From NCBI GenBank assembly GCA_945965395.1, contig CAMFND010000068.1, forward strand, positions 1 to 48,842: a DNA stretch of 48,842 bases, in the 5' to 3' direction. Numbering within the stretch: position 1 is the stretch's first letter; each line of letters begins with the position of its first letter. The stretch comes from an uncultured Bacteroides sp. (lineage in GTDB: Bacteria > Bacteroidota > Bacteroidia > Bacteroidales > Bacteroidaceae). Shown here piece after piece: positions 37,959-47,173 of this stretch. The notes beneath the pieces are model-generated. The model was not told the DNA's origin and made no database searches. It saw nothing but the letters and a program-made list of their open reading frames with translations. The position numbers and the translations under genes were made by a program.

Positions 37959-38156
37959 GAAATCTTCTTTACTCGGATAATCAGGCCAGATATCTTCTAT
38001 ACTTTCATAAATTTCTCCTTCGTCTTCCATTTCCTGCAAGTTTTCGATTACTTCCAGTGGAGCACCTGAACGCATTGCATAGTCAATTAACTCGTCTTTA
38101 GTTGCTGGCCAAGGAGCATCTTCCAGCTTTGAGGCCAATTCCAATGTCCAATACAT
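37935..38156 (-). CDS. DUF2795 domain small acidic protein
   Basis: This 73-residue acidic protein has the DUF2795-like core PWPATKDELIDYAMRSGAP followed by LEVIENLQEMEDEGEIYESI and a Glu-rich end. The function is unknown. Homologues of this size are common in Bacteroides. It has its own promoter and is the apparent target gene for the island, whose border repeat forms its last codons. It lies between the adenosyltransferase gene and the island. Confidence 0.85.
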   Translation of the reverse strand: MYWTLELASKLEDAPWPATKDELIDYAMRSGAPLEVIENLQEMEDEGEIYESIEDIWPDYPSKEDFFFNEEEY

Positions 38157-38198
38157 AGTATATAATTTTAAACAGTTTTACTTCTCTATTTTGATTCG

Positions 38199-38228
38199 CA
38201 AAAATATAACAAATTCTTTCACTCGCAA
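38199..38228 (-). promoter_or_regulatory. Promoter of the DUF2795 gene
   Basis: On the minus strand TTG (38228-38226), 19 nt, then TATTTTTG (38206-38199). The -33 part overlaps the end of the adenosyltransferase gene. Confidence 0.6.
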
Positions 38229-38788
38229 CGCTTATCCCAATAAATTTCGCTTTCGTCTGTTAAATTGTTTAACCGACGTGACAAAACAAACAGATAATCA
38301 GACAATCGGTTCACAAAACACTTTGCCTGCTCCTCCAATTCATAGGAAAGACTTTCTTCTAAGGCCTGAATCCGACGTTCTGCCCGACGACAAACTGTAC
38401 GACAGACATGACAAACGGAAGCCGGATAACTCCCTCCCGGAAGGATAAAGCCTGCAAGCGGCGGCAAAGAAGCGTTTATCTCATCGATAGCCTGTTCCAG
38501 ACACTGCACATTCTCTACTGAGATATGACTCTCTACCGGGAAAGTAGTCTTTTCCAAGTCGGTAGCCAGATAAGAACCCAATGAAAACAGTTTATGCTGC
38601 ACAAAGCGCAACAACTCTTCATGCTCTGCATCCTTCATTACCGAAATTAACAACCCGATAAAAGAATTCAGTTCGTCTATGGTTCCGTATGCATCCAGAC
38701 GTATATCTGCTTTTGAAACACGTACTCCTCCTACCAGCGAGGTGGTACCTTTATCACCAGTCTTGGTATAAATCTTGGTCATTTTCAT
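38219..38788 (-). CDS. Cob(I)yrinic acid a,c-diamide adenosyltransferase (PduO type)
   Basis: This enzyme transfers the adenosyl group of ATP to cob(I)alamin, giving adenosylcobalamin. It has 189 residues. The PduO-type ATP-binding N-terminus YTKTGDKGTTSLVGG and the motifs RLDAYGTIDELNS, FILPGG and CRRAERR are present. Translation may begin at 38788 or at the third codon (38782). Bacteroides depends on imported cobamides, which fits a salvage role. It follows the methyltransferase gene by 18 nt and is probably co-transcribed with it. Confidence 0.93.
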   Translation of the reverse strand: MKMTKIYTKTGDKGTTSLVGGVRVSKADIRLDAYGTIDELNSFIGLLISVMKDAEHEELLRFVQHKLFSLGSYLATDLEKTTFPVESHISVENVQCLEQAIDEINASLPPLAGFILPGGSYPASVCHVCRTVCRRAERRIQALEESLSYELEEQAKCFVNRLSDYLFVLSRRLNNLTDESEIYWDKRCE

Positions 38789-38806
38789 ATATTTAAGGTC
38801 TTAAAG

Positions 38807-39487
38807 TCAAAGAAAGTTCACGATACGATGTTCCTTTACACGCTCTTTATCAAAAAATACCAATCCGACATCATAAAGGTCGAATGTAATTCCCGTACGA
38901 GGATCTGCTATAACTTCCTTCCACCACCTCTTCTTCTCTGGAGTAGCATAAGGATTACCGATGATGAAGCAAGTATGTTTACCGGCCAGTGGAATCAGTC
39001 GTTCAAACATCTCCTTATACGCTGGAGTATGGGCGATATGTACCACTTCCGGCTTTACACCCTCCTTGAGCAACCTATCCATGTCTGCCTCACAGTTTCC
39101 AGTCAGATAATCAATAGAAGATTTTCCGGAAAGAATCCGTCTCACTGCATCTTCCGATTGTTCTGAGAACGTATAGACCTGCATGCCTGTATGGGCTTCG
39201 GCCATATAACGGGTACTCATTCCGCTGCCAGTTCCCACTTCCCACACTACAGAAGGCCGAAGATGATTAATCAGACGGAACAAGAACTTATCGACCTTTT
39301 CCCGATAATGAGGCAAAAAAGCCACTACACGTCTCAGATGATGCAATGGCGCATAGGCATAGAATGGTAAACGTTCGTAAATGACAAACGTAATAAAAAA
39401 GAAATCAGTAGGAGAATGTACTCCGTATCCGCAACGATGCCGGAAACGACGACACCAGTTCCACCCTCTTAATATAAAATCCCCCAT
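38807..39487 (-). CDS. SAM-dependent methyltransferase-like protein
   Basis: This 226-residue protein has a class I methyltransferase core with the SAM loop VVWEVGTGSGMSTRYMA at about 90-105, then YTFSEQSEDAVRRIL and VVHIAHTP, where the usual acidic residue is replaced. The N-terminal part (CGYGVHSPTDFFFITFVIYERLPFY) is typical of a Bacteroidota group of unknown substrate. The start at 39487 is preferred because a TAnnTTTG promoter element (39529-39522) lies within the longer reading from 39631. It leads the unit with the adenosyltransferase. Confidence 0.8.
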   Translation of the reverse strand: MGDFILRGWNWCRRFRHRCGYGVHSPTDFFFITFVIYERLPFYAYAPLHHLRRVVAFLPHYREKVDKFLFRLINHLRPSVVWEVGTGSGMSTRYMAEAHTGMQVYTFSEQSEDAVRRILSGKSSIDYLTGNCEADMDRLLKEGVKPEVVHIAHTPAYKEMFERLIPLAGKHTCFIIGNPYATPEKKRWWKEVIADPRTGITFDLYDVGLVFFDKERVKEHRIVNFL

Positions 39488-39521
39488 TTTTCGGACGCTA
39501 ATATTAGTTGATAACGGGGGA

Positions 39522-39529
39522 CAAAGATA
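39522..39529 (-). promoter_or_regulatory. -7 promoter element of the methyltransferase gene
   Basis: TATCTTTG on the minus strand, about 35 nt before the ATG at 39487. It supports the shorter start. Confidence 0.5.
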
Positions 39530-39643
39530 AAATTTATAGCGGAAAAACGAAAAGGATAGTATAATTATGATACAAAATATCCTGAATGGATGCAAAAACC
39601 ATTCCGCTTCCATCCAGGATGAATATTTCATGAAAAACGTGGT

Positions 39644-40129
39644 TTATTTACGTTGTCCAAGTTTGTCATCCAAATACAGAATACCAGCTGCGTCTCCACA
39701 TTTTCTGAGTTTCTCTACAATGTTCTGTGCAGTAGCTTCTTCTTCTACCTGTTCACGAACATATCCCCACAAGAAATCCTGTGAAGCTTTGTCTTTTACT
39801 TCAGAAGCGACATTTACCAACTCATCAATCAAACTGGATACATGACATTCGTGCTTGTATACATGTTCAAATACTTCCAGCACACTACCCCAGCCTTCTG
39901 GAACAACGTCAATTCTATCCACTCTAGCTGTACCACCACGTTTAATCAAATAATCAGCTAAATCATAGGCATGCTGCAATTCTTCTTGTGACTGTTTACG
40001 CATCCATAAAGCAAAACCGTCGAAACCTTCTTTCTGCAAGTAAAAAGACATGGACAAATACAAGTTAGAAGACCACATTTCTGCAGTAATCTGCTCGTTG
40101 ATGGCATTTTGCAATTTTTCTGAAATCAT
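39644..40129 (-). CDS. ftnA: Bacterial non-haem ferritin
   Basis: This iron storage protein forms a 24-subunit shell. It has 161 residues, the usual size. The ferroxidase ligands are in place: E17 (EQITAEMW), E50 and H53 (QSQEELQHAYDLADYL), and later Glu residues in EQVEEEATAQ. Ferritin also limits oxidative damage in anaerobes. I see no clear promoter. It stands between the acyltransferase and methyltransferase genes on the same strand. Confidence 0.94.
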   Translation of the reverse strand: MISEKLQNAINEQITAEMWSSNLYLSMSFYLQKEGFDGFALWMRKQSQEELQHAYDLADYLIKRGGTARVDRIDVVPEGWGSVLEVFEHVYKHECHVSSLIDELVNVASEVKDKASQDFLWGYVREQVEEEATAQNIVEKLRKCGDAAGILYLDDKLGQRK

Positions 40130-40250
40130 AGTTCTATGTGTTTAAGTAAGTAATTCAATATCTATGAAGTAAACCACAAAAAAGATGCCAGATAAGTTCT
40201 TGCCACGTTTTTTCCAGCGAACTGACAGGATGTCACCAGACCAAGTCTAT

Positions 40251-41186
40251 CTACGAAAGCATGCGAGATTTTCCCCAGAAGAAACGGGACAGATTCAGCT
40301 TATCCATAACCCAAGCTATCGCAAACGACCCCATTACACAGAAGCATAAGGACACACATAAAAAGAGCATCCCGGTAGGTTCAAAAGCCAATACAGGCAC
40401 CAAAGGCTTCACTGCCATAGTAAATACCGGAGAAAATACTAACAATACAAAGGTATGAGAACCTATGTAACCCAATCCTTTTTTCAGATAATCGGGTAAA
40501 TAGCGATATACAGCCAACAAAAAACTAATTACCAGATAAGTCAGAGCGGCCCCGGAAAGAGTTGATTTATTCAAATTTGTCTCATCAGCAGCCAACCATA
40601 TTACAGGCAGCAAAGCCCAGAATGAAGCTGAAAAGAAAGTACGGAAGTCGATCGAGCTCCGTCTCAAAGCCACTCCAGCCGTAAAGTAAAGTGCATTTAT
40701 TAAAGAAAGTATTCCACAAGCTGACAATACGGCATAGCATAAAGCCAGTATAATTAAGACGGAAACAGTATTGCTCCACTTTCCAGCCAATTTGTCCACC
40801 AACAAATAAACAAGCCCACACAGCATCAACGTATGAAGATACCAATAGGGCCCCAAAGGATGTAAGAACAATTTATCCAGCCACAGAGAAACACTTAAAT
40901 GCTCCACTGATTCACGAACAGGAAGAATAGCAGACATGATAACATACCCTGTTTCCATCACGGCGTATGGAATAAAAATCCACCACATTGTACGCAGAAA
41001 CGGACGTATTCCTTTGGCTATATTCATTACATAACCGGAAATAATCAAGAAAGCAGGCATGTGGAAAGTATAAACCAAAGATTTGGCGTATGGATATTTG
41101 TCACCGATATATACAAGATGAAACACAATCATCAATAAAATAAAGATAGACTTCAAGTAATCGAGCTCTGCAATACGATTTTTCAT
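40251..41186 (-). CDS. Membrane acyltransferase (acyltransferase 3 family)
   Basis: This integral membrane protein (311 residues, about ten helices) belongs to the family that O-acetylates or succinylates sugars and other envelope molecules. It opens with the typical RIAELDYLKSIFILLMIVFHL, followed by HMPAFLIISGYVM and PYWYLHTLMLCG. The substrate cannot be told. The start at 41186 is chosen because the earlier in-frame Met at 41231 lies inside the tRNA-Leu terminator. Confidence 0.88.
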   Translation of the reverse strand: MKNRIAELDYLKSIFILLMIVFHLVYIGDKYPYAKSLVYTFHMPAFLIISGYVMNIAKGIRPFLRTMWWIFIPYAVMETGYVIMSAILPVRESVEHLSVSLWLDKLFLHPLGPYWYLHTLMLCGLVYLLVDKLAGKWSNTVSVLIILALCYAVLSACGILSLINALYFTAGVALRRSSIDFRTFFSASFWALLPVIWLAADETNLNKSTLSGAALTYLVISFLLAVYRYLPDYLKKGLGYIGSHTFVLLVFSPVFTMAVKPLVPVLAFEPTGMLFLCVSLCFCVMGSFAIAWVMDKLNLSRFFWGKSRMLS

Positions 41187-41210
41187 GGAGCATAAGAATT
41201 GATTGGTAAT

Positions 41211-41239
41211 AAAAAAGGTTGACTTAATCAAGTCAACCT
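41211..41239 (-). terminator. Terminator after tRNA-Leu
   Basis: A perfect 10-bp stem AGGTTGACTT/AAGTCAACCT (41216-41239) is followed on the minus strand by six T residues. Confidence 0.9.
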
Positions 41240-41244
41240 CTCTG

Positions 41245-41328
41245 TACCCAGACCCGGGGTCGAACCGGGATGGATGTTACTCCACTGGTGTTTGAGACCA
41301 GCGCGTCTACCGATTCCGCCATCTGGGC
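41245..41328 (-). tRNA. tRNA-Leu (CAA)
   Basis: Read on the minus strand the gene runs GCCCAGATGG... to TCTGGGTA. It has a 7-bp acceptor stem (first pair G-U), an anticodon stem CTGGT/ACCAG with loop CTCAAAC giving anticodon CAA, a long variable arm as expected for leucine, and a T arm with GGTTCGACC. The CCA end is not encoded. Confidence 0.96.
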
Positions 41329-41350
41329 ATTTGTTTTTCGTTTGCGTGTG

Positions 41351-41381
41351 CAAAGGTAAACACAATTTTCTGAATACACAA
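41351..41381 (-). promoter_or_regulatory. Promoter of tRNA-Leu
   Basis: On the minus strand TTG (41381-41379), 20 nt, then TACCTTTG (41358-41351), 22 nt before the tRNA. Confidence 0.75.
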
Positions 41382-41401
41382 GAAAAATGCTGATTTTTAT
41401 C

Positions 41402-41448
41402 AAAAAATCTCTTGTTTTCTTTGTATTACACAAGAACAACAAGAGATT
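41402..41448 (-). terminator. Terminator after der
   Basis: An 11-bp perfect stem AATCTCTTGTT/AACAAGAGATT (41406-41416 with 41438-41448) has a T-run following on the minus strand. It ends the era-der transcript. Confidence 0.85.
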
Positions 41449-41463
41449 CTATAGTTTCACCGT

Positions 41464-42777
41464 TTATTTCTGACGAATAAAGATGTTTATCGGAGTTCCC
41501 GAAAGTTTCCAACGTTCACGAATCTTATTTTCAAGGAAACGACGGTAAGGCTCTTTCACGTATTGTGGTAAGTTGGCAAAGAACACAAATGAAGGAACCT
41601 GTGTATTCGGCAGCTGAGTGATATACTTAATCTTAATGTACTTCCCTTTATTTGAAGGTGGCGGGTAAGCTTCAATCAGCGGCAGAAGTTCCTCATTCAG
41701 ACGAGCAGTCGGGATTCTTGTCGTACGCGCTTGGTAAACTTCCTTCGCCAGTTCAAGCACTTTCAGGATACGTTGTTTTGTCAATGCTGATGTAAAGACA
41801 ATCGGGAAGTCAGTAAAAGGAGCCAGACGATTGCGAATCGCATCTTCATATCCTTTCATTACCTTAGCCGTTTTATCCTCAATCAAGTCCCATTTGTTGA
41901 CAACTACCACAAGTCCTTTCTGATTTCGCTGTACCAGAGAGAAAATATTCAAATCCTGACCTTCGATACCACGTGTAGCATCCAGCATCAGAATACATAC
42001 ATCCGAATTTTCGATTGAGCGGATAGAGCGGATTACAGAATAATACTCCAGGTCTTCGCTCACTTTATTCTTTTTACGGATACCGGCTGTATCGACCAGA
42101 TAGAAATCAAAACCAAACTTATTGTAACGGGTATAGATAGAATCGCGCGTAGTACCCGCAATTTCTGTCACAATATTACGGTCTTCTCCAATAAAGGCAT
42201 TGATAATAGACGATTTTCCGGCATTCGGACGTCCTACCACGGCAAAGCGAGGTATATCATCATCCAAAATTTCAGGAGTTTCCTTCTTGAACTTGCTCAA
42301 TACCAAATCCAGCAAGTCACCTGTACCACTTCCACTCAAAGCAGAAACACAGTAAGGATCACCCAAGCCTAAGGAATAAAACTCAGCCGCATTATACTGC
42401 AGGTCATTATTATCCGTTTTATTTGCTACTAAAAGTACAGGAGTCTTGGAACGGCGTAAGATTTCGGCTACTTCCATATCCAAATCGGTAACTCCATTCA
42501 TTACGTCTACCACAAACAGAATGACATCGGCTTCATCAATTGCCAGCATTACCTGTTTGCGAATTTCCTCCTCGAATACATCATCCGAGTTGACTACCCA
42601 TCCTCCGGTATCTACTACTGAGAATTCCTTTCCCAGCCATTCCGACTTACCATACTGCCGGTCGCGGGTTGTACCGGCCTGTTCATTCACAATCGCCTGA
42701 CGACTCTTGGTCAGACGGTTAAACAGTGTCGACTTTCCCACATTGGGACGTCCCACAATCGCAACTAAATTTCCCAT
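41464..42777 (-). CDS. der: Ribosome biogenesis GTPase Der (EngA)
   Basis: Der is a tandem-GTPase needed for assembly of the 50S subunit. It has 437 residues. The first G domain starts with [20 protein letters not shown] and NKTD. The second starts with [25 protein letters not shown] and NKWDLI. A KH-like domain covers about 350-437. The start at 42777 (MGNLVAIVG) is preferred to 42789. It lies 32 nt after era. Confidence 0.96.
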   Translation of the reverse strand: MGNLVAIVGRPNVGKSTLFNRLTKSRQAIVNEQAGTTRDRQYGKSEWLGKEFSVVDTGGWVVNSDDVFEEEIRKQVMLAIDEADVILFVVDVMNGVTDLDMEVAEILRRSKTPVLLVANKTDNNDLQYNAAEFYSLGLGDPYCVSALSGSGTGDLLDLVLSKFKKETPEILDDDIPRFAVVGRPNAGKSSIINAFIGEDRNIVTEIAGTTRDSIYTRYNKFGFDFYLVDTAGIRKKNKVSEDLEYYSVIRSIRSIENSDVCILMLDATRGIEGQDLNIFSLVQRNQKGLVVVVNKWDLIEDKTAKVMKGYEDAIRNRLAPFTDFPIVFTSALTKQRILKVLELAKEVYQARTTRIPTARLNEELLPLIEAYPPPSNKGKYIKIKYITQLPNTQVPSFVFFANLPQYVKEPYRRFLENKIRERWKLSGTPINIFIRQK

Positions 42778-42809
42778 AATTATCTTCATTTACGGCTTCG
42801 CAGCCGATA

Positions 42810-43691
42810 TTAATCCAATTGATAACCAAAATTTTTCAATTCCTTGTCAGAGCTCCTCCAGTCCTTATCCACCTTGACAAATGTCTCCAGGTAAATGGAT
42901 TTACGGAAGAAATGTTCCAATGTCTTACGCGCTTCAGTAGCTACTTTCTTCAAGGCTTTTCCCTGACGACCGATAATAATACCTTTCTGAGAATCGCGTT
43001 CCACATAAATTACTGCATTGATATGGATGCTTTTCTCGTCTTCCTTGAACTGTTCCACTACGACCTCTACTGAATAAGGAATCTCCTTGTCATAATACAA
43101 CAAGATTTTTTCACGAATAATCTCTGTCACAAAGAAACGGGCAGGCTTATCCGTCCATTGGTCCTTTCCAAAATAAGGAGGAGAATCCGGCAACAACTCC
43201 TTAATACGCTTCATCACCACATCCACATTGAATTTGGCCTTTGCAGAGATAGGAATAATTTCCGCTTCAGGCAGCATCTCGTGCCATTCATCCACCAATT
43301 TAACCAAATCCTCCTGATTGGTCAGGTCAATCTTGTTAATCAGCAACAAAACCGGCACCTTCAAGTTGCGCACCTTTTCCATAAACTCCGCATTCTTGTC
43401 CGGTTTTTCCACCGTATCAGTAACATACAGCAACACGTCTGCATCCACCAATGCCGATTCCGAGAAGTTGAGCATAGACTCCTGAAGCTTATAGTTAGGC
43501 TTCAATACCCCCGGAGTATCAGAGAAGACAATCTGCATATCCTCCGTATTAAGAATACCCATAATACGATGGCGAGTTGTCTGAGCCTTGAAAGTCGCGA
43601 TGGAGATACGTTCCCCCACCAGCAAGTTCATCAAAGTAGATTTTCCGACATTCGGATTACCTACAATATTCACAAATCCGGCTTTGTGCAT
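42810..43691 (-). CDS. era: GTPase Era
   Basis: Era binds the 3' end of 16S rRNA during 30S maturation. It has 293 residues, with the P-loop [17 protein letters not shown], the switch segment TTRHRIMGI, DTPGV and NKIDLT, then a KH domain near 205-293 (YVERDSQKGIIIGRQGKALK). Era and Der being adjacent puts two ribosome-assembly GTPases on one transcript. Confidence 0.96.
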   Translation of the reverse strand: MHKAGFVNIVGNPNVGKSTLMNLLVGERISIATFKAQTTRHRIMGILNTEDMQIVFSDTPGVLKPNYKLQESMLNFSESALVDADVLLYVTDTVEKPDKNAEFMEKVRNLKVPVLLLINKIDLTNQEDLVKLVDEWHEMLPEAEIIPISAKAKFNVDVVMKRIKELLPDSPPYFGKDQWTDKPARFFVTEIIREKILLYYDKEIPYSVEVVVEQFKEDEKSIHINAVIYVERDSQKGIIIGRQGKALKKVATEARKTLEHFFRKSIYLETFVKVDKDWRSSDKELKNFGYQLD

Positions 43692-43708
43692 AAGTAAATA
43701 TTAGTTCA

Positions 43709-43750
43709 CAGACAAAAAAACGCATCGATTGGGATGCGTTTTTTGTCTGT
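43709..43750 (-). terminator. Hairpin terminator between fabH and era
   Basis: A long symmetrical hairpin (ACAGACAAAAAA...CGCATC paired with GATGCG...TTTTTTGTCTGT) has a 5-nt loop. It lies between the fabH stop and the era start, so era and der may be partly shut off from upstream transcription. Confidence 0.85.
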
Positions 43751-43766
43751 AGTGTTAATTCTTTCT

Positions 43767-44771
43767 TTATTTATTTCCGTCATAACCCCACTTCACATAG
43801 CAGGCACCCCAGGTAAATCCTGCACCAAACGCAGTGAAGATGATATTATCGCCCTTCTTCAGTTGCTTTTCGTAATCCCATAAGCAAAGTGGCAGAGTTC
43901 CGGCACTGGTATTACCATAACGCTGAATATTAATCATCACCTTATCTAATGGAACTTCCAGACGAGAAGCAACCGCATCAATGATTCGCAGATTTGCCTG
44001 ATGAGGTACAATCCAGTTGATGTTGTCCTTATTCAAGCCATTACGTTCTGCAATCTGAGCCGTTACGTCAGACATATTAGATACAGCATATTTGAATACC
44101 GTTCTACCTTCCTGATACAGATAATGCATCTTATTGTCAATTGTAAAATAAGAAGGAGGACAAACCGAACCGCCTGCTTTCATGTGCAGGAACGGAAGTC
44201 CTTTACCATCTGTACGCAAGATAGAATCCATGATACCATAGTCTTCTGTTGTAGCTTCTACCATGCAAGCCGCAGCACCGTCACCGAAAATCGGACATGT
44301 AGCGCGGTCTCCATAGTTCACCATTGAAGACATCTTATCTGCACCAACAATGATAATTTTTTTATGACGACCAGACTGAATCATGCTGGCAGCAGTTTCC
44401 ATGGCATACAAGAATCCGCTACAAGCAGCCTGCAAGTCAAACACATACGCATTCTTCAATCCCAGTTTGTCACAAAGAATAGAAGCAGTAGAAGGGAAAT
44501 GATAGTCAGGAGTTGTAGTAGCTACAATCACGCAGTCAATAGAAGCCGGATCCGAGTCCGTTTTCTGCATCAACTGCTTGGCAGCCTTACGGGCCAAATA
44601 TGAAGTTCCCAAACCTTCTTCGTTCAGGATACGTCTTTCTTTCACCCCGATACGAGTCATAATCCACTCATCGTTGGTGTCAACCATTCTCGACAATTCT
44701 TCGTTTGTCAGGACATAATCAGGTACATATCCACCGACTCCTGTAATTACAGCATTTATTTTTTCCATCAT
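43767..44771 (-). CDS. fabH: Beta-ketoacyl-ACP synthase III
   Basis: FabH condenses acetyl-CoA or a branched acyl-CoA with malonyl-ACP, starting each fatty acid. It has 334 residues. The triad is C117 (QAACSGF), H257 (VPHQANLRI) and N287 (GNTSAG). A preference for branched primers would fit the branched fatty acids of Bacteroides but cannot be read from the sequence. Start may be the second Met at 44768. It lies between rpmF and era on the same strand. Confidence 0.95.
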   Translation of the reverse strand: MMEKINAVITGVGGYVPDYVLTNEELSRMVDTNDEWIMTRIGVKERRILNEEGLGTSYLARKAAKQLMQKTDSDPASIDCVIVATTTPDYHFPSTASILCDKLGLKNAYVFDLQAACSGFLYAMETAASMIQSGRHKKIIIVGADKMSSMVNYGDRATCPIFGDGAAACMVEATTEDYGIMDSILRTDGKGLPFLHMKAGGSVCPPSYFTIDNKMHYLYQEGRTVFKYAVSNMSDVTAQIAERNGLNKDNINWIVPHQANLRIIDAVASRLEVPLDKVMINIQRYGNTSAGTLPLCLWDYEKQLKKGDNIIFTAFGAGFTWGACYVKWGYDGNK

Positions 44772-44791
44772 TTCTTAATTTCATGGCTTAT

Positions 44792-44828
44792 AAAAAAACA
44801 GCCGAAGAGCCGAAATGGCTCTCCGGCT
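44792..44828 (-). terminator. Hairpin terminator between rpmF and fabH
   Basis: A 12-bp stem AGCCGGAGAGCC/GGCTCTTCGGCT (one wobble), 48 nt after rpmF, is followed by a run of seven T residues on the minus strand. Confidence 0.85.
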
Positions 44829-44875
44829 TTAATTTCCCTGGAACATACAAAGATGTTCTACAAAGCGTCAAGTTA

Positions 44876-45061
44876 TTAAAGAGCAGCTTCTTTTTCGATA
44901 GCCAATTTACCTCTGTAATAACCACAAGCCCCACATACTGTGTGATAAACATGCCATTCGCCACAGTTCGGACAAATAGCTAAAGTAGGAGCAACTGCCT
45001 TGTCATGAGTTCTTCTCTTCGCAGTTCTCGTTTTTGATTGTCTTCTTTTAGGATGTGCCAT
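44876..45061 (-). CDS. rpmF: 50S ribosomal protein L32
   Basis: This small 61-residue ribosomal protein starts MAHPKRRQSKTRTAKRRTHD and has an intact zinc ribbon: C30-x2-C33 and C43-x2-C46. It follows the YceD-family gene by 16 nt. This pairing with fabH downstream is the same as in many bacteria (yceD-rpmF-plsX/fabH). Confidence 0.97.
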   Translation of the reverse strand: MAHPKRRQSKTRTAKRRTHDKAVAPTLAICPNCGEWHVYHTVCGACGYYRGKLAIEKEAAL

Positions 45062-45077
45062 TTTTCTAAACTTTTAT

Positions 45078-45653
45078 TTAATTATTATCTAATATTTTCT
45101 TCAATTCGTTCCATCTCGGATCTATCTCACGTGCTTCTGAAGGCTCATCTGTCATTTCCTCCTCATCCAAGAAATCATCCATTTCATCCTCTTCATCTGC
45201 AGAAGTACGCAAATGTTTGTTCAAGGCTCCCATCATACCTTTATTACATTTTCCGGGAGCATGCACATGCTTCATCGGTATACTTAATGCGATAAACTCG
45301 TACATAAACCAAGCGACGTTAATATAGCCGTCTTCTTCCGGCACAATCACCATATCGTCTTCGTCCGAGAATTCGAGTCCGAGTTTTACCTTCAATGTAT
45401 CATCCGTTTCTACCGGCAACTCCATGTCATCCAGGCAGCGATCGCACGGCACAACTACCGAACCCTCAATATGGAAATTCAAGACATAAATGCCCATTGT
45501 TTTCTTCACATCTAACTGCGCCTGCAGTTTTCCCTTTTGAATCTCCGGAGCATCAATATCCGCGAAGAACTGATTTGTCAGTGAAAACTCATAATGAGCC
45601 GAGTTTTCCTTCATGTTCTTCAATTCTATTTTATATGTAGCAAGTTTTCCCAA
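45078..45653 (-). CDS. YceD/DUF177 family protein
   Basis: This 191-residue protein of the YceD family (linked with 23S rRNA processing and normal 50S assembly) has the family signature CDRCLDD with C70 and C73. A long acidic C-terminal tail (SADEEDEMDDFLDEEE and on) follows. It is co-transcribed with rpmF, the usual neighbour. A TAnnTTTG element (45687-45680) lies 27 nt upstream. Confidence 0.9.
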   Translation of the reverse strand: MGKLATYKIELKNMKENSAHYEFSLTNQFFADIDAPEIQKGKLQAQLDVKKTMGIYVLNFHIEGSVVVPCDRCLDDMELPVETDDTLKVKLGLEFSDEDDMVIVPEEDGYINVAWFMYEFIALSIPMKHVHAPGKCNKGMMGALNKHLRTSADEEDEMDDFLDEEEMTDEPSEAREIDPRWNELKKILDNN

Positions 45654-45679
45654 GTCGCAATACTATATAAATCGGGCGA

Positions 45680-45687
45680 CAAAGATA
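45680..45687 (-). promoter_or_regulatory. -7 promoter element of the yceD-rpmF unit
   Basis: TATCTTTG on the minus strand, 27 nt before the ATG. No clear -33. Confidence 0.5.
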
Positions 45688-45944
45688 CAAATAATAATTC
45701 ATTTTATCTAGTCTTTCTACTTTTTATTTATTAAAAATACTTGTTTCCCTTTGAATCTGCCTTCTTAATACCTCTTTTAATATACTCATATTTCCTAATC
45801 ATCAAGACTAGAACGCTGTTGCTTTCCCCTCCTCTATCCTTAAAGAACTAACATTACGCCCTAATAGAGTAGAGTTTTAATATAATTAACCCTAATATCG
45901 TAAATAAATATAGTATTAATAGCATATTTAATTAGTAAATTAAG

Positions 45945-45952
45945 TAACTTTG
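45945..45952 (+). promoter_or_regulatory. -7 promoter element of the nagA pair
   Basis: TAACTTTG matches TAnnTTTG, 33 nt before the ATG at 45986. The -33 is weak. Confidence 0.5.
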
Positions 45953-45985
45953 CGGCACATATCAAAGAAATAAAACCTTATCTGT

Positions 45986-47152
45986 ATGTTAACTCAAATA
46001 ATTAATGCCCGTATTTTAACTCCACAAGGCTGGTTAAAAGACGGTTCTGTACTAATCAGAGACAACAAAATCCTGGAAGTAACCAATTGCGACCTGGCTA
46101 TCGTCGGTGCGACACTTATTGATGCAAAAGGAATGTATATCGTGCCGGGAGGAGTCGAGATCCATGTACATGGTGGAGGTGGACGTGACTTCATGGAAGG
46201 ATCTGAAGACGCGTTCCGTGCAGCCATTAAGGCTCACATGCAGCATGGTACCACAAGCATTTTCCCAACGCTTTCTTCATCTACCATCCCAATGATTCGT
46301 GCCGCTGCTGAGACTACGGAAAAATTAATGAGTGAACCTGACAGTCCGGTATTGGGACTCCACTTAGAAGGACATTATTTCAACATGAAAATGGCGGGAG
46401 GGCAGATGCCGGAAAACATCAAAAACCCTGACCCTGAAGAATACATTCCGCTATTGGAAGAAACTCACTGCATCAAACGATGGGATGCAGCTCCTGAACT
46501 TCCAGGTGCTATGCAATTTGGAAAATACATCACATCAAAAGGCGTACTAGCATCTGTAGGTCATACACAAGCCGAATTTGAGGATATCTATACAGGATTC
46601 CATGCCGGCTATACCCATGCAACTCATTTTTATAATGCAATGCCGGGATTCCACAAACGTCGCGAATACAAATACGAAGGAACAGTAGAAAGTATCTACT
46701 TAATGGACGACATGACAGTGGAAGTAGTAGCCGACGGTATCCATGTTCCTCCTACCATTCTTCGTCTGGTACACAAAATCAAAGGAGTGGAGAAAACAGC
46801 TCTGATTACTGATGCACTGGCATGTGCTGCCAGCGACAGCAAAGAAGCCTTCGACCCTCGCGTCATCATTGAAGATGGAGTTTGTAAACTGGCCGACCGT
46901 TCTGCACTGGCAGGTAGCATCGCCACTATGGACCGCCTGATTCGTACCATGGTACAAAAAGCTGAGATTCCATTGGAAGATGCGGTCAGAATGGCTTCAG
47001 AAACACCTGCCCGCATTATGGGTGTTCTTGACCGCAAAGGTACACTGGAAAGAGGAAAAGATGCAGACATCATCGCCCTCGACCGCGACCTGAACGTTCG
47101 TGCCGTATGGGCAATGGGAAAACTGGTGGAAGGTACCAACAAACTTTTTTAA
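45986..47152 (+). CDS. nagA: N-acetylglucosamine-6-phosphate deacetylase (copy 1)
   Basis: This enzyme converts GlcNAc-6-P to GlcN-6-P and acetate in amino sugar catabolism and wall recycling. It has 388 residues of amidohydrolase fold. The metal and active-site blocks are EIHVHGGGGRDF, HLEGHYFN (metal Glu), SVGHTQAE and THATHFYNAMPGF (metal His pair), and LITDAL with the catalytic Asp. The usual HLEGP reads HLEGH here. A tandem paralogue begins 21 nt downstream. Confidence 0.92.
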   Translation: MLTQIINARILTPQGWLKDGSVLIRDNKILEVTNCDLAIVGATLIDAKGMYIVPGGVEIHVHGGGGRDFMEGSEDAFRAAIKAHMQHGTTSIFPTLSSSTIPMIRAAAETTEKLMSEPDSPVLGLHLEGHYFNMKMAGGQMPENIKNPDPEEYIPLLEETHCIKRWDAAPELPGAMQFGKYITSKGVLASVGHTQAEFEDIYTGFHAGYTHATHFYNAMPGFHKRREYKYEGTVESIYLMDDMTVEVVADGIHVPPTILRLVHKIKGVEKTALITDALACAASDSKEAFDPRVIIEDGVCKLADRSALAGSIATMDRLIRTMVQKAEIPLEDAVRMASETPARIMGVLDRKGTLERGKDADIIALDRDLNVRAVWAMGKLVEGTNKLF

Positions 47153-47173
47153 CGACTTAAATATTCGACAATT

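Larger units (their letters stand above)
45654..45985. other. Divergent promoter region between yceD and nagA
   Basis: These 332 bases are AT-rich and hold no gene. The left end carries the yceD -7 element and the right end the nagA -7 element (45945-45952). I see no clear operator between them. Confidence 0.6.
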
